Positions 54,628 through 63,692 of a stretch of 64,000 nucleotides of DNA are shown here, piece after piece; within the stretch, counting starts at the first letter, position 1, and the number at the start of each line of letters is the position of its first letter. Below the pieces are notes generated by a model. That model saw nothing but the letters and a program-made list of their open reading frames with translations, searched no databases and was not told the DNA's origin. This DNA is from Methylobacterium sp. WSM2598 (lineage in GTDB: Bacteria > Pseudomonadota > Alphaproteobacteria > Rhizobiales > Beijerinckiaceae), in assembly GCF_000379105.1 (NCBI RefSeq), contig NZ_KB900609.1:2802774-2866773 (forward strand), in the 5' to 3' direction. The position numbers and the translations under genes were made by a program.

Positions 54628-55356
54628 ATGGCAGAACGCGTCGCACTGGTCACAGGCGGAACGCGCGGCATCGGCGCCGCGATCTCGAAGGGTCTGAAGG
54701 ACGCCGGCTACAAGGTGGCGGCGAATTACGGCGGCAACGACGAGGCCGCGAATGCTTTCAAGGCCGAGACCGGGATCCCGGTGTTCAAGTTCGACGTCGG
54801 CGATCCGGCCGCCTGCGAGGCCGGCATCCGCGCCGCCGAGGCGGAACTCGGCCCGGTCGACATCCTGGTCAACAATGCCGGCATCACCCGCGACGGCATG
54901 TTCCACCGCATGACCTTCGAGCAGTGGCAGGCGGTGATCCGCACCAACCTCGACTCGATGTTCACCTGCACCCGCCCGGTGATCGACGGGATGCGGTCGC
55001 GCGGCTTCGGCCGCATCGTCCTGATCTCGTCCATCAACGGCCAGAAGGGCCAGATGGGCCAGACCAACTACTCGGCCGCCAAGGCCGGCGTGATCGGCTT
55101 CGCCAAGGCCCTGGCCCAGGAGAACGCCAACAAGGGCATCACCGTGAACGTGATCGCCCCCGGCTACATCGCCACCGAGATGGTCAAGGCGGTGCCCGAG
55201 GAGGTGCTCAAGACCAAGATCCTGCCGCAGATCCCGGTCGGCCGCCTCGGCGAGGCCGAGGAGATCGCCCGCGCGGTGGAGTTCCTGGCGAGCGACCACG
55301 CCGGCTTCATCACCGGCTCGACCCTGACCATCAACGGCGGCCAGTACTTCGCCTGA
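54628..55356 (+). CDS. phaB: Acetoacetyl-CoA reductase
   Basis: A 242-residue short-chain dehydrogenase. The NADPH-binding start is VALVTGGTRGIGAAISKGLK, and NNAGITRDGMFHRM and the catalytic Ser/Tyr/Lys in SSINGQKGQMGQTNYSAAK follow. It makes (R)-3-hydroxybutyryl-CoA for PHB synthase, which is not in this window. AAGGAGAGG lies before the ATG. With phaA it forms the usual phaA-phaB pair. Confidence 0.96.
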   Translation: MAERVALVTGGTRGIGAAISKGLKDAGYKVAANYGGNDEAANAFKAETGIPVFKFDVGDPAACEAGIRAAEAELGPVDILVNNAGITRDGMFHRMTFEQWQAVIRTNLDSMFTCTRPVIDGMRSRGFGRIVLISSINGQKGQMGQTNYSAAKAGVIGFAKALAQENANKGITVNVIAPGYIATEMVKAVPEEVLKTKILPQIPVGRLGEAEEIARAVEFLASDHAGFITGSTLTINGGQYFA

Positions 55357-55560
55357 GCGCGGCGGCCCCGCTCCCCGGTGCGGGGGCGGGGCCGGTCCGG
55401 TGCGACGCCGCACCGTCGCCGCGGAACGATTCCAGCAGGCAGCCTTCCGACGCGGGCCCTTGAGCCACGTGCAGACCCGGTGCGTCCTCCGGCACCTTGA
55501 CGGGTCTGCCGCAGGTGCGAGAAGACCCGGCACACGGTTGACGACCCAGGAATCCGCCCG

Positions 55561-56334
55561 ATGAGCAACTTCAACGAGGAGCGTGTGCTGTCCGTCCACC
55601 ACTGGACCGACACGCTCTTCAGCTTCCGCACGACCCGCGACCCGTCGTTCCGCTTCCGCAACGGCGAGTTCACGATGATCGGGCTGAAGCAGGACGGCAA
55701 GCCGCTGCTGCGCGCCTACTCGGTGGTCTCGGCCAATTACGAGGACGAGCTGGAGTTCTTCTCCATCAAGGTGCCGAACGGCCCGCTCACCTCGAAGCTG
55801 CAGCACCTCAAGGTCGGCGACCCGATCATCGTCAGCCGCAAGGCGACCGGCACCCTCGTCCTCGACAACCTGCTGCCCGGCAAGCACCTCTACCTGCTCG
55901 GGACCGGCACCGGCCTCGCCCCCTTCCTGTCGATCATCAAGGACCCGGAGACCTACGACCGCTTCGAGAAGGTGGTCCTCGTCCACGGCTGCCGGCAGGT
56001 CCAGGAACTCGCCTACGGCGAGACGATCACGCAGGACCTGCCCAACCACGAGCTGATCGGCGACATGGTCCGGGCGCAGCTGATCTACTACCCGACCGTG
56101 ACGCGCGAGCCGTTCCGCAACCGCGGCCGCATCACCGACCTGATCACCTCGGGCAAGCTGTTCCAGGATGTCGGCCTGCCGTCGATGTCGATCGAGACCG
56201 ACCGCTTCATGCTGTGCGGCAGCCCGGACATGATCCGCGACACCCGCGCCCTGCTCGCCGAGGGCGGCTACGTCGAGGGCAACCACGGCGAGGCCGGCCA
56301 CTTCGTGATCGAGAAGGCCTTCGTCGAGAAGTGA
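55561..56334 (+). CDS. fpr: Ferredoxin/flavodoxin-NADP reductase
   Basis: A 257-residue FAD enzyme. The FAD-binding RAYSVVSANYEDELEFFSIK and the NADP-binding LLGTGTGLAPFLSIIKDPE are clear, as is FMLCGSPDMIRDTRALL. The C-terminus FVIEKAFVEK is the typical Fpr end. It shuttles electrons between NADPH and ferredoxin or flavodoxin. It is 205 bp after phaB and 13 bp before the racemase gene. Confidence 0.95.
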   Translation: MSNFNEERVLSVHHWTDTLFSFRTTRDPSFRFRNGEFTMIGLKQDGKPLLRAYSVVSANYEDELEFFSIKVPNGPLTSKLQHLKVGDPIIVSRKATGTLVLDNLLPGKHLYLLGTGTGLAPFLSIIKDPETYDRFEKVVLVHGCRQVQELAYGETITQDLPNHELIGDMVRAQLIYYPTVTREPFRNRGRITDLITSGKLFQDVGLPSMSIETDRFMLCGSPDMIRDTRALLAEGGYVEGNHGEAGHFVIEKAFVEK

Positions 56335-56347
56335 GCGGGGCGGACCC

Positions 56348-57073
56348 GTGCGCCTGCTGCTCATCAACGCGAACACCACCGAGGGGGTGACCGACCTCGT
56401 GGCGGGGGTCGTGCGCCGCCTCGCCCCGGAGGTCGAGATCGTCGCCGCGACGGGCCGCTTCGGCGGGCGCTACGTGGCGACGCGGGCCACCGCGGCGATC
56501 GCGGCTCACGCCGCCCTCGACGCCCTGGCCGAGCATGGCGGCGGCTGCGACGCGGTCTACCTCGCCTGCTTCGGGGATCCCGGGCTCCTCGCCCTCAAGG
56601 AGGTCTCGCCCGCGCCGGTCATCGGCATGGCGGAGGGAGCGCTCCACCTCGCCTGCACCCGGGGGCGGCGCGTCGGCATCGTCACCGGCGGCGCGGCCTG
56701 GCGGCCGATGCTGCAGGAATTCGCGGCCTCCCTCGGCCTGTCCGAGCGGATCGCCGGCATCCGCACCGTCGCGCCGACCGGGGGCGAGATCGCCCGCGAT
56801 CCGGACGCGGCCCTCGCCGGCCTCGCCGCCGCCTGCCGGGCCTGCGCGGCGGAGGACGGGGCCGACGTGGTGGTGCTCGGGGGGGCCGCGCTCGCGGGCC
56901 TCGCCGCCCGCCTCCAGCCCGACGTGCCGGTGCCGCTGATCTGCTCGACCGAGGCCGGCGCCCGCATGGCGCTCGCCGCCGCCGCGCTGCGGACCGGCCG
57001 CACCCTCCCGGCCGCGAGCGAGAGCGTCGGCCTGAGCGCCGCCCTGGCCGACCTCCTGGCGCGGCCCCGCTGA
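56348..57073 (+). CDS. Asp/Glu/hydantoin racemase family protein
   Basis: A 241-residue protein with a GTG start (RLLLINANTTEGVTDLVAGV). The two catalytic cysteines stand in AVYLACFGDPGLLAL and VPLICSTEAGARMA. Members racemise amino acids, hydantoins or isomerise maleate. It lies 13 bp after fpr. Hydantoin racemase could fit nitrogen salvage, but the substrate is unknown. A 25-bp duplication starts at its stop codon. Confidence 0.87.
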   Translation: MRLLLINANTTEGVTDLVAGVVRRLAPEVEIVAATGRFGGRYVATRATAAIAAHAALDALAEHGGGCDAVYLACFGDPGLLALKEVSPAPVIGMAEGALHLACTRGRRVGIVTGGAAWRPMLQEFAASLGLSERIAGIRTVAPTGGEIARDPDAALAGLAAACRACAAEDGADVVVLGGAALAGLAARLQPDVPVPLICSTEAGARMALAAAALRTGRTLPAASESVGLSAALADLLARPR

Positions 57074-57130
57074 GGGGCCGCGCACCCGGCCCCGCTGAGG
57101 GGCCGCGCACCCGGCCCCCGAGGGGCCGGG
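57070..57130. repeat. 25-bp tandem duplication with hairpin after a stop codon
   Basis: Two 25-bp units CTGAGGGGCCGCGCACCCGG plus CCCCG lie at 57070-57094 and 57095-57119, the last base differing. The sequence then continues GAGGGGCCGGGCC. Each unit has GGGGCC and GGCCCC, so hairpins can form in several registers. It probably acts as a terminator for the fpr-racemase pair. Confidence 0.7.
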
Positions 57131-57151
57131 CCGAAGGGCGGCGGCCGGGCG

Positions 57152-57580
57152 CTACTGCACGATCCTGGGCGCGCCCTCGGCGGGGGCCGCCGGGGCGCCG
57201 TCCCCGGGCGCCTGCGCGGCCGCCGGCAGCAGGATCCCCTTGGCGACGTTGCCCTCCGGCCCGAACTCGGTGGCGACGATCCGGCAGGCCTCCTCCCGGT
57301 TCGCCATCATCTGGTTGGACATCAGGGTGAACATCGCCTGGACCTTCGCCCCGAAGGGGCCGCGCGGCGGGCGCACGTCCTCGACCGTGACGTTGTAGCG
57401 GCCGAGCAGGGTCTCGAAGGGCTCGACCCCGATCCGGTAGCCGCAGACATTGGCCGCCGCGAAGACGTAGGCCGCGGTCTCGAGCGCCCGCGGCGGCGGC
57501 GCGTTGCGGATCGGCTGGGCGGCGGCGGCACTGCACAGGGCGAGCACGGCGGCGAGCGCCGGCGCGGGGCGGATGGGCAT
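57152..57580 (-). CDS. Exported hypothetical protein
   Basis: A 142-residue protein with a signal peptide (APALAAVLALCSAAAAQPIR). The mature part (ALETAAYVFAAANVCGYRIG, then FTLMSNQMMANREEACRIVA) has two cysteines that could form a disulphide. The tail is Ala/Pro-rich. It is likely periplasmic; no family recognised. It converges with the racemase gene. Confidence 0.75.
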   Translation of the reverse strand: MPIRPAPALAAVLALCSAAAAQPIRNAPPPRALETAAYVFAAANVCGYRIGVEPFETLLGRYNVTVEDVRPPRGPFGAKVQAMFTLMSNQMMANREEACRIVATEFGPEGNVAKGILLPAAAQAPGDGAPAAPAEGAPRIVQ

Positions 57581-57697
57581 CGGGTTCCTCCGGTTCGGCC
57601 GGGCGGACTCGCGGGTCCGCTTCTCGGCCCGCAGCAGATAGCGCGGGCCGTCCCACCCCGAGAAGGGCGTGCGGCATCACGCCCCCGGAACCGGGCC

Positions 57698-59236
57698 CTA
57701 CTCGACGATCAGCTTGTAGGACTGCCCGGACCGCAGGGCCGCGCCCCGCTCCAGGCCGTTGATGACCAGGAAATAGTCGAGGGGGCGGTCGCCCGTCGCC
57801 ATGCGCCGCGCCAGGGCCTCGGCGGTGTCGCCGGCCGCGGCGGCCACGACCTGGATCCGCGCCGGCCGCAGGCGCCGCGCCTCCTCGGGACCCACCGCCG
57901 CGACGCTCGCGAGCCAGCGCTCGAACCCGTCGCGCGGGTCGGTCGCGCCCTTGGCGGCCATGATCATCCGGAAGGTGTTGGTCCCGACCCGGATCGCGGC
58001 GAGGCGGAAGAACCAGTCCTTGCCCTTCGAGGCCGCCGTCACGGCCGGGAAGCCGTTGATCATGCGGTTCTCGACGCTACCGGCCTCGATCGCGTCGGTC
58101 CAGGTCGCCCGCAGCACCTCCTCCAGCCCCTGGCTCGCATGGGTCTCGACGGCGTCGAAGAGCAGGCGGCGATGGCCCTCCGGAGTGGTGCCGAGCACGG
58201 CCCGGGCGGTGTTCTCCAGGGCGAAGCCGTCCGGCGCCTCGAAGGTGACGCCGAGGCGCGGATGCACGAAGCGGCGCCCGCGCACCAGCCCGTCCCCCGG
58301 ATTGTCGCCGTACGCGATGCCGTCGATCGAGGCGAGGTAGAGGTTGCGCTCCTCCGCCCCGAGCCCGGGGGCGCCGATGCGCCGGGCGGCCTGCGTCACC
58401 TGGGTGATGCGCTCGGGGGTGCTCGGATGGGTGGCGAGGAGGTCGGGCTCGGTCGGGATGCCGCTGCCGGCCCGCAGCGCCGTGGCCCGGTTGAGGCTGG
58501 TGAGGAAGCGCGCCGCCCCGAACGGGTCGTAGCCGGCCCGCGACAGCGTGCGCACGCCGGTCTGGTCCGCCTCGAATTCCTGGGCGCGCGAGAACTTGGC
58601 GAGCACGAAGCGGGACTGGTCCTGCAGGAGGGCGCCGGTGGCCGGGTCCTTGAGCACGTCGGCCACGACCTTGCTCACCAGTTCCGAGCGCAGAGCCATC
58701 TCGGTGCGGGCATTGGCGTGCCGGAGGGTGACATGGGCGATTTCGTGCGCCAGCACGGCGGCGAGTTCGGAGGAATCGTTGGCGAGGGCGAGCAGCCCGC
58801 GCGTCACGTAGAGCCGGCCGTTCGGGAGCGCGAAGGCGTTGATGGCGGGGGAATCGAGCAGCGTGACCGCGTAGGTCTCGTCCGGGCGCTCGGTCGCCTT
58901 GACGAGCCGGTCGGTGACCTCGCTGACCAGCCGCAGGGCGGCGGGCGCCCGGTACTCGCCGCCGAAGGAGGCGACGAGCTTGGCGTGGTCCGCATCCGTC
59001 CCGCCGCGCTCGCGCCCGCCGGTGGCGCGCGGCGCCTCGGGCGGCACCGTCACGGAGACGGGGGTGAGGGTTCCGGTCTGGTCGCCCGCGCAGGAGGCCG
59101 CCGCGAGGACGAGCGCCGCGACGCCGCCTCGCGCCGCGGCGCGCGCCATCGTGGCGCCGAGCGCTCCCGCGGCGCGGAGCGCCCCCGCGGCGCGGAGCGC
59201 CGCCTCGATCGTGTTGCGCCTGATGAGCCCGTCCAT
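57698..59236 (-). CDS. M48-family metalloprotease, lipoprotein-like (LysM-like C-terminus)
   Basis: A 512-residue protein if started at 59236, five bases after the stop of the upstream gene; an internal ATG at 59149 gives a cleaner lipoprotein signal (GGVAALVLAAASCAGDQ). The zinc motif is HEXXH in AVLAHEIAHVTLRHAN, with EFEADQTGVRTLSRAGYDP as the third ligand region. This is the BepA/LoiP-like M48 group that controls outer-membrane protein quality. The C-terminal part (about 430 to the end) resembles a LysM-like module (VVAAAAGDTAEALARRMATG). A duplicated 18-bp segment encodes the repeated LRAAGA at the start. Confidence 0.9.
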   Translation of the reverse strand: MDGLIRRNTIEAALRAAGALRAAGALGATMARAAARGGVAALVLAAASCAGDQTGTLTPVSVTVPPEAPRATGGRERGGTDADHAKLVASFGGEYRAPAALRLVSEVTDRLVKATERPDETYAVTLLDSPAINAFALPNGRLYVTRGLLALANDSSELAAVLAHEIAHVTLRHANARTEMALRSELVSKVVADVLKDPATGALLQDQSRFVLAKFSRAQEFEADQTGVRTLSRAGYDPFGAARFLTSLNRATALRAGSGIPTEPDLLATHPSTPERITQVTQAARRIGAPGLGAEERNLYLASIDGIAYGDNPGDGLVRGRRFVHPRLGVTFEAPDGFALENTARAVLGTTPEGHRRLLFDAVETHASQGLEEVLRATWTDAIEAGSVENRMINGFPAVTAASKGKDWFFRLAAIRVGTNTFRMIMAAKGATDPRDGFERWLASVAAVGPEEARRLRPARIQVVAAAAGDTAEALARRMATGDRPLDYFLVINGLERGAALRSGQSYKLIVE

Positions 59237-59241
59237 TGCGA

Positions 59242-60081
59242 TCAACGGCGCTGCGCCCGCTCCTCGTCCAGCATCTCGATCATCTCCGCCGCGCCGATGT
59301 CGAGGGTCGGGCCGCGCCAGAGCTCGACGACGCCGCGAGCCCGCGCGCGCCGCCCCCGAAGCGCGGCCGCCGTCAAACCACGTTCGAGCAGGGTCCGCCA
59401 AGTGCGTTTCGTCACCGTGACCGTCAGACCTTCCTCTCCGAAAGGGGCGAAGTTGAGATAGGTGCGGGAGCGCCGCTCGCCCACGCTGCGCACCCGGCCC
59501 TCCGCAACAACGAACTGCCCGACCCGGGCCGCCAGGACGGCGGCGTCCTCCGCCCGCAGCGGGAGGTCGCCGGCCCAGAGGCCGCGCCGGGCCTGCCGGG
59601 CCGCCGCCTCGACGGCGAGCAGTCCCGGCCGGCAGAGCCTATCCGATTCGCCGGCATCGACCAGCGCGAGCCCCGCGGCCAGGAGTCCGCCCGCGAGGTC
59701 GACGGGGTCCCCGCCCGGCTCCTCCGCCACCGCGTCGAGCGCGACCCGCTCCCAGCGGTCCGGCGCCGGGTCCTCCCGGGTCGCGAGGCGCTGCCCCTTG
59801 CGGGCATCGAGCCAGGCCCGGGCGGCCGCCGCGAGGCTCGGATCCGCCGGGAGCCGCACCCCGTCGAGCCGCGCCGTCCGCCCCGAGGCGAGGCGCAGCT
59901 CGCCGCTCGGCGCCACGCCCGCGAGCCTGTCCTCCCGGGCGACCCGGCCCCCGCAGGTTTCCTCCGCGGCGGGCCGGGCGCCGGCCTGCGGGGCGCCGAG
60001 GGCGAGGATGAGGATCGCGGCGAGGCCGGCCCGCCTTCCCTCGCCTCCCGGTTGGCGGCGTGCCTCCGAGATGCTATGCAC
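59242..60081 (-). CDS. Exported SNase-like (thermonuclease family) protein
   Basis: A 279-residue protein from the GTG at 60081, with signal sequence GLAAILILALGAPQAGARPA. The nuclease-like fold shows in ELRLASGRTARLDGVRLPAD, ARAWLDARKGQRL and the later RRGLWAGDLPL. The catalytic Arg/Glu set of staphylococcal nuclease is only partly visible, so activity is uncertain. A second domain (residues about 180-279) has an OB-like pattern. It lies directly upstream of the M48 gene and likely shares its transcript. Its start is 9 bp from the divergent tRNA-Arg. Confidence 0.75.
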   Translation of the reverse strand: MHSISEARRQPGGEGRRAGLAAILILALGAPQAGARPAAEETCGGRVAREDRLAGVAPSGELRLASGRTARLDGVRLPADPSLAAAARAWLDARKGQRLATREDPAPDRWERVALDAVAEEPGGDPVDLAGGLLAAGLALVDAGESDRLCRPGLLAVEAAARQARRGLWAGDLPLRAEDAAVLAARVGQFVVAEGRVRSVGERRSRTYLNFAPFGEEGLTVTVTKRTWRTLLERGLTAAALRGRRARARGVVELWRGPTLDIGAAEMIEMLDEERAQRR

Positions 60082-60090
60082 GCGCCGTGG

Positions 60091-60389
60091 GTCTCCGTAG
60101 CTCAGCTGGACAGAGCACAGGTTTCCTAAACCGCAATTGGGCGTCGCGCCGGGAAACCGCGCGGCGGATCCGCTCAAAGTCGGGGAAAGCGTCGATCCCG
60201 GATCACGCCGATCCCGAGCCAAGCCCGGCCCACCGGCCGGGAAGGTGTAGAGACTAGACGGGCGGCACCTAAGGGCTCTCGGGCCTACGGTGAAGGGATA
60301 GTCCAGCCCACGAACGCCGGAAGGCGGCGGCGAAAGCCGAAGTGGGATGAAACCTGGGGTCGCAGGTTCGAGCCCTGCCGGGGACGCCA
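60091..60389 (+). tRNA. tRNA-Arg (CCU) interrupted by a group I intron
   Basis: Exon 1 (60091-60127) carries acceptor GTCTCCG, D arm TAGCTCAGCTGGACAGAGC and the anticodon stem up to TTTCCT. Exon 2 (60350-60389) resumes AAACCTG, then the variable loop, T arm GCAGGTTCGAGCCCTGC and acceptor CGGGGAC plus G and encoded CCA. The joined tRNA is 77 nt with anticodon loop TTCCTAA, hence CCU. The interruption is between anticodon base 36 and base 37. Other alphaproteobacteria such as Agrobacterium are known to have an intron at this site. Confidence 0.93.
60128..60349 (+). ncRNA. Group I intron (IC3-like), 222 nt
   Basis: An internal guide GGGAAACC near 60150 can pair with the end of exon 1 (GGTTTCCT), giving the U-G wobble at the splice site. 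Core elements are visible in order: TCAAAGTCGGGGAAAGCG (P), GATCCCGAGCCAAG (Q), GTGTAGAGACTAGACGGGCG (R) and TGAAGGGATAGTCC (S). The intron ends in G at 60349. It has no open frame, so it is a self-splicing intron without a homing endonuclease. Confidence 0.9.
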
Positions 60390-61014
60390 CGCCGTTGCGC
60401 TGCGGGCCGACGCCGCCGCGCAGCACGGCACCGGATCGTTGCATCCACATCATCCCCGATGCGGCGGGCCGTCATGGTCCCGCTTCGCCGCCGGCACCGA
60501 GATCGACGGGGACGCGGTCTTCGGGCGGGACCCTCACGTCCGCATGGAGGCCGATCGCCAGGAGGAGCCTCGGAGGCTGAGGATCAATCGGCCGACCCCT
60601 CTGTCCAGGGGAGGCCAAGAGCCGTGATGTTGATCGATTCAGCGCAGCCATGGCGGCGCCGTCCGAGTGTTTTACCGACCGTATTGTCAGCAAACGATCG
60701 CATATCGCGTTTGGCACCTTGCTCTTTTCTCCGCCGAGGCGGCGAACAAGACGATGCAAGCCCGTTCTTTCAGCCAGATATTCGATAAAGAACAAGCCGA
60801 TGAAGGCTCGCGGCCTCGAAACACTCTTGTATCGTCGCGAAGTGGTGGTGCCGGATCGAAAGATGGTCGGCCTGTCGGCACCGGATAAACGTCGGCCTCT
60901 CCCGCCCCGCACCGGTTCCACCGCCGAGCGTTTACCTTTCGTCAACCATCGGGAATCAACAATCCGGACATCCTCCGCGACGGCGCCGCCCGCGCCCCCC
61001 TACGGCGAGCCCCC
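60390..61014. other. Gene-free stretch, 625 bp
   Basis: Frames on both strands (for example 60472-60945 on the minus strand) lack start signals and family motifs. Between about 60650 and 60850 the sequence is AT-richer than the flanking core, possibly old accessory DNA or a promoter-rich region. No RNA structure recognised. Confidence 0.4.
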
Positions 61015-61464
61015 ATGGCTGGCAAACCCGCTGACGCGCGCGACGCGCATATCGGCCAGCGCATCGAGCAGCTGCGCCTGAAGGCGAAGATCCCCCGCGA
61101 CGTGGTGGCCGGGCGCCTCGGCATCTCGGCGTCGCAGTTCGGCAAGTACGAGAAGGGCGCCAACCGGATGAGCGCCGCCGACCTCGACGCGGTCGGCCGC
61201 CTGTTCGACGTACCGATCGGGTACTTCTTCGAGGGAATGCCGCGGGACGAGGGGACGGGGCCGGGCCTGCGGGAGCGCCCCCAGCCGCCGCTCGCCGGAG
61301 CGGAATCCTGGACGGGTTTCGCCGGGGCCGTCGCCCGCGCGGCCGATGCGCACCTCCTCACCGACGATCGCCGGCGCCTCGCCGCCGTGGTCAGGGCCCT
61401 CGACCGCGCCCTCGACACCACGGCCCCGTTCGGTATAGAGAACAACTCCGGTTCGTCGGGTTGA
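61015..61464 (+). CDS. XRE-family HTH regulator
   Basis: A 149-residue protein. The HTH is IGQRIEQLRLKAKIPRDVVA, then GRLGISASQFGKYEKGANRM and DLDAVGRLFDVPIGYFFEG. The C-terminal half is helical (DRRRLAAVVRALDRALDTTA). This type of regulator commonly sits just before metK in alphaproteobacteria, so a role in controlling methionine or SAM metabolism is inferred. metK follows 94 bp downstream. Confidence 0.87.
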   Translation: MAGKPADARDAHIGQRIEQLRLKAKIPRDVVAGRLGISASQFGKYEKGANRMSAADLDAVGRLFDVPIGYFFEGMPRDEGTGPGLRERPQPPLAGAESWTGFAGAVARAADAHLLTDDRRRLAAVVRALDRALDTTAPFGIENNSGSSG

Positions 61465-61558
61465 CCTCCTGTTTGTCGGCTGCCACAACGCCCCAACCGG
61501 AGGCGTCGGGCAGACGATCGGACGGACACGCCCGGCCTGACAGGGGGTTTATTCAGCA
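61461..61558 (+). promoter_or_regulatory. Leader with hairpin before metK
   Basis: TTGACC at 61461-61466 could be a -35 element. From 61480 to 61513 CTGCC-ACAA-CGCC and GGCG-TC-GGGCAG form a hairpin with loop CCAACCGGA. It does not match the SAM-II or SAM/SAH consensus that I know. It may be an attenuator or another SAM-linked element. Confidence 0.4.
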
Positions 61559-62737
61559 ATGGCACGTTCCGATTACCTGTTCACGAGCGAGTCGGTCTCC
61601 GAGGGCCACCCGGACAAGGTCTGCGACCGCATCTCCGACACCGTCGTGGACGCCTACCTGGCCGAGATGCCGGAGGCGCGCCTGGGCGTCGAGACGCTCG
61701 CCACCACGAACCGCATCGTCATCGCGGGCGAGGTGCGCGGGCCCGATTCGGTCACCTTCGCGCGCCTGGAGGAGCTCACCCGCGCCGCCGTGAAGGATAT
61801 CGGCTACGAGCAGGACGGCTTCCACTGGAAGAACGCCGACGTCGCCATCTACCTGCACGCGCAATCCGCCGACATCGCCCAGGGCGTCGACGCGTCCGGC
61901 AACAAGGACGAGGGCGCGGGCGACCAGGGCATCATGTTCGGCTACGCGACCGACGAGACGCCCGCCCTGATGCCGGCACCGATCTACTACGCCCACAAGA
62001 TCCTCAAGGACCTCGCGGATGCCCGCAAGGGCCGGGTCGGCGAGGCCGCCAAGCTCGGCCCCGACGCCAAGAGCCAGGTCACGGTCCGCTACGAGGGCGG
62101 GCGCCCCGTCGAGGCGACCCAGATCGTGCTCTCGACCCAGCACCTCGACGAGAGCCTCGACTCGCAGGGCGTGCGCGCCATCGTCGAGCCCTACATCCGC
62201 GCGGCGCTGCCCGGCTCCTGGGTCACCGACCGGACCGTCTGGCACGTCAACCCGACCGGCAAGTTCGTGATCGGCGGCCCGGACGGCGATTGCGGCCTGA
62301 CCGGGCGCAAGATCATCGTCGACACCTATGGCGGCGCGGCGCCCCACGGCGGCGGCGCCTTCTCGGGCAAGGACCCGACGAAGGTCGACCGCTCGGCCGC
62401 CTACGCGGCGCGCTACCTCGCCAAGAACGTGGTGGCGGCGGGCCTGTCGCGGCGCGCCACGATCCAGCTCGCCTACGCGATCGGCGTCGCCAAGCCGCTG
62501 TCGATCTACGTCGACCTGCACGGCACGGGCCGCGTCGAGGAGGCGAAGCTGGAGAAGGTGCTGGGCGAGATCCTCGACCTGTCGCCGCGCGGCATCCGCA
62601 CGCATCTCGGCCTCAACAAGCCGATCTACGCCCGCACCTCGGCCTACGGCCATTTCGGCCGCGAGCCCGACCGGGATGGCGGCTTCTCCTGGGAGAAGAC
62701 CGACCTCGTGGCGACCCTGAAGTCGGCCCTGGCCTGA
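61559..62737 (+). CDS. metK: S-adenosylmethionine synthetase
   Basis: A 392-residue protein. It has the starts [40 protein letters not shown] and the phosphate-binding [20 protein letters not shown]. It makes SAM from methionine and ATP. It is preceded by an XRE regulator gene and followed by trmB 51 bp later, which uses SAM. Confidence 0.97.
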   Translation: MARSDYLFTSESVSEGHPDKVCDRISDTVVDAYLAEMPEARLGVETLATTNRIVIAGEVRGPDSVTFARLEELTRAAVKDIGYEQDGFHWKNADVAIYLHAQSADIAQGVDASGNKDEGAGDQGIMFGYATDETPALMPAPIYYAHKILKDLADARKGRVGEAAKLGPDAKSQVTVRYEGGRPVEATQIVLSTQHLDESLDSQGVRAIVEPYIRAALPGSWVTDRTVWHVNPTGKFVIGGPDGDCGLTGRKIIVDTYGGAAPHGGGAFSGKDPTKVDRSAAYAARYLAKNVVAAGLSRRATIQLAYAIGVAKPLSIYVDLHGTGRVEEAKLEKVLGEILDLSPRGIRTHLGLNKPIYARTSAYGHFGREPDRDGGFSWEKTDLVATLKSALA

Positions 62738-62788
62738 GCCGCGCCTCCGGTGCTACGGGGCGGCTCCGCACCGCAGCGCCAGAGTTCG

Positions 62789-63490
62789 ATGACCGACGAC
62801 GAGACCGAGGCGGCCCCCGAGCGGGGCCGCGCCTTCTACGGCCGCCGCAAGGGCAAGCGCCTGCGCGCGGGGCAGGAGGAGCGCATCGCCGCGCTCCTGC
62901 CCCGCCTGCGCCTGCCCGCCGAGGGACCGATCGACCCGGCCGGCCTGTTCCCGCACCCGGTCGCCTCCCTGTGGCTGGAGATCGGTTTCGGCGGCGGGGA
63001 GCACCTCGCCGCCCAGGCCCGCGCCCATCCGGAGACCGGCTTCATCGGCTGCGAGCCCTTCGTGAACGGCGTCGCCAAGCTCCTGCGCGCCGTCGACGAC
63101 GACGGCCTCGCCAATGTCCGGCTCTGGGACCGCGACGCCATGGAGCTGCTGCCGCGGCTGCCCGCCGCCTGCGTGGAGCGGCTCTTCCTGCTCTATCCCG
63201 ATCCCTGGCCCAAGCGCCGCCAGCGCAAGCGCCGCTTCGTCTCCGACGAGAGCCTCGCGGAGATCGCCCGGGTGCTGCGCCCCGGCGGCGTCTTCCGCTT
63301 CGCCAGCGACATCGACGACTACGCCGGCTGGACCCTGGTGCGCGCCGCCCGCAGCCCCTTCCTGCGCTGGACCGCCGCGCGGGCCGACGAGTGGACGCGG
63401 CCCTGGCCCGACTGGCCGGGCACCCGCTACGAGGCGAAGGCCGTCGCCCAGGGCCGCCGGCCGACCTATCTCAGCTTCGCGCGGGTCTGA
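62789..63490 (+). CDS. trmB: tRNA (guanine-N7)-methyltransferase
   Basis: A 233-residue SAM enzyme. The N-terminal FYGRRKGKRLRAGQEERIAA is usual. The SAM-binding core is LWLEIGFGGGEHLAAQARAH, and the family signature is LFLLYPDPWPKRRQRKRRFV with the PDPWPK motif. It forms m7G46 in tRNA. The ATG at 62789 is 51 bp after metK. Confidence 0.94.
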   Translation: MTDDETEAAPERGRAFYGRRKGKRLRAGQEERIAALLPRLRLPAEGPIDPAGLFPHPVASLWLEIGFGGGEHLAAQARAHPETGFIGCEPFVNGVAKLLRAVDDDGLANVRLWDRDAMELLPRLPAACVERLFLLYPDPWPKRRQRKRRFVSDESLAEIARVLRPGGVFRFASDIDDYAGWTLVRAARSPFLRWTAARADEWTRPWPDWPGTRYEAKAVAQGRRPTYLSFARV

Positions 63491-63692
63491 CGCGGGCGGC
63501 GGTTCCGCGAGGGAGCTTGTGGCTGCCGGCCATGCCGGTCATCATCCGCGCCGCCCAAGCCTCGCGACCGGGGCGGTGCGGCGGGGAGACGACGCGGCCC
63601 GCGGGTGGGCCGACCGGACGCGGGTGTGCGAGGAGCGCGTGGATCGCCTCTCCAGACGGCCGGGGGACCCGGCGGGGCCGGCCGGACCCGGC
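63491..63692. other. Intergenic, 202 bp
   Basis: No gene supported. It lies between the trmB stop and the start of a PAS sensor gene. The sequence is very GC-rich. Confidence 0.4.

Noticed and set aside
60060..60257. Short open frames across the tRNA-Arg intron
   Set aside because: They overlap tRNA exons and intron core elements and carry no homing endonuclease motif.
60472..60945. 157-codon minus-strand frame
   Set aside because: No start signal, no domain, and it changes composition midway.
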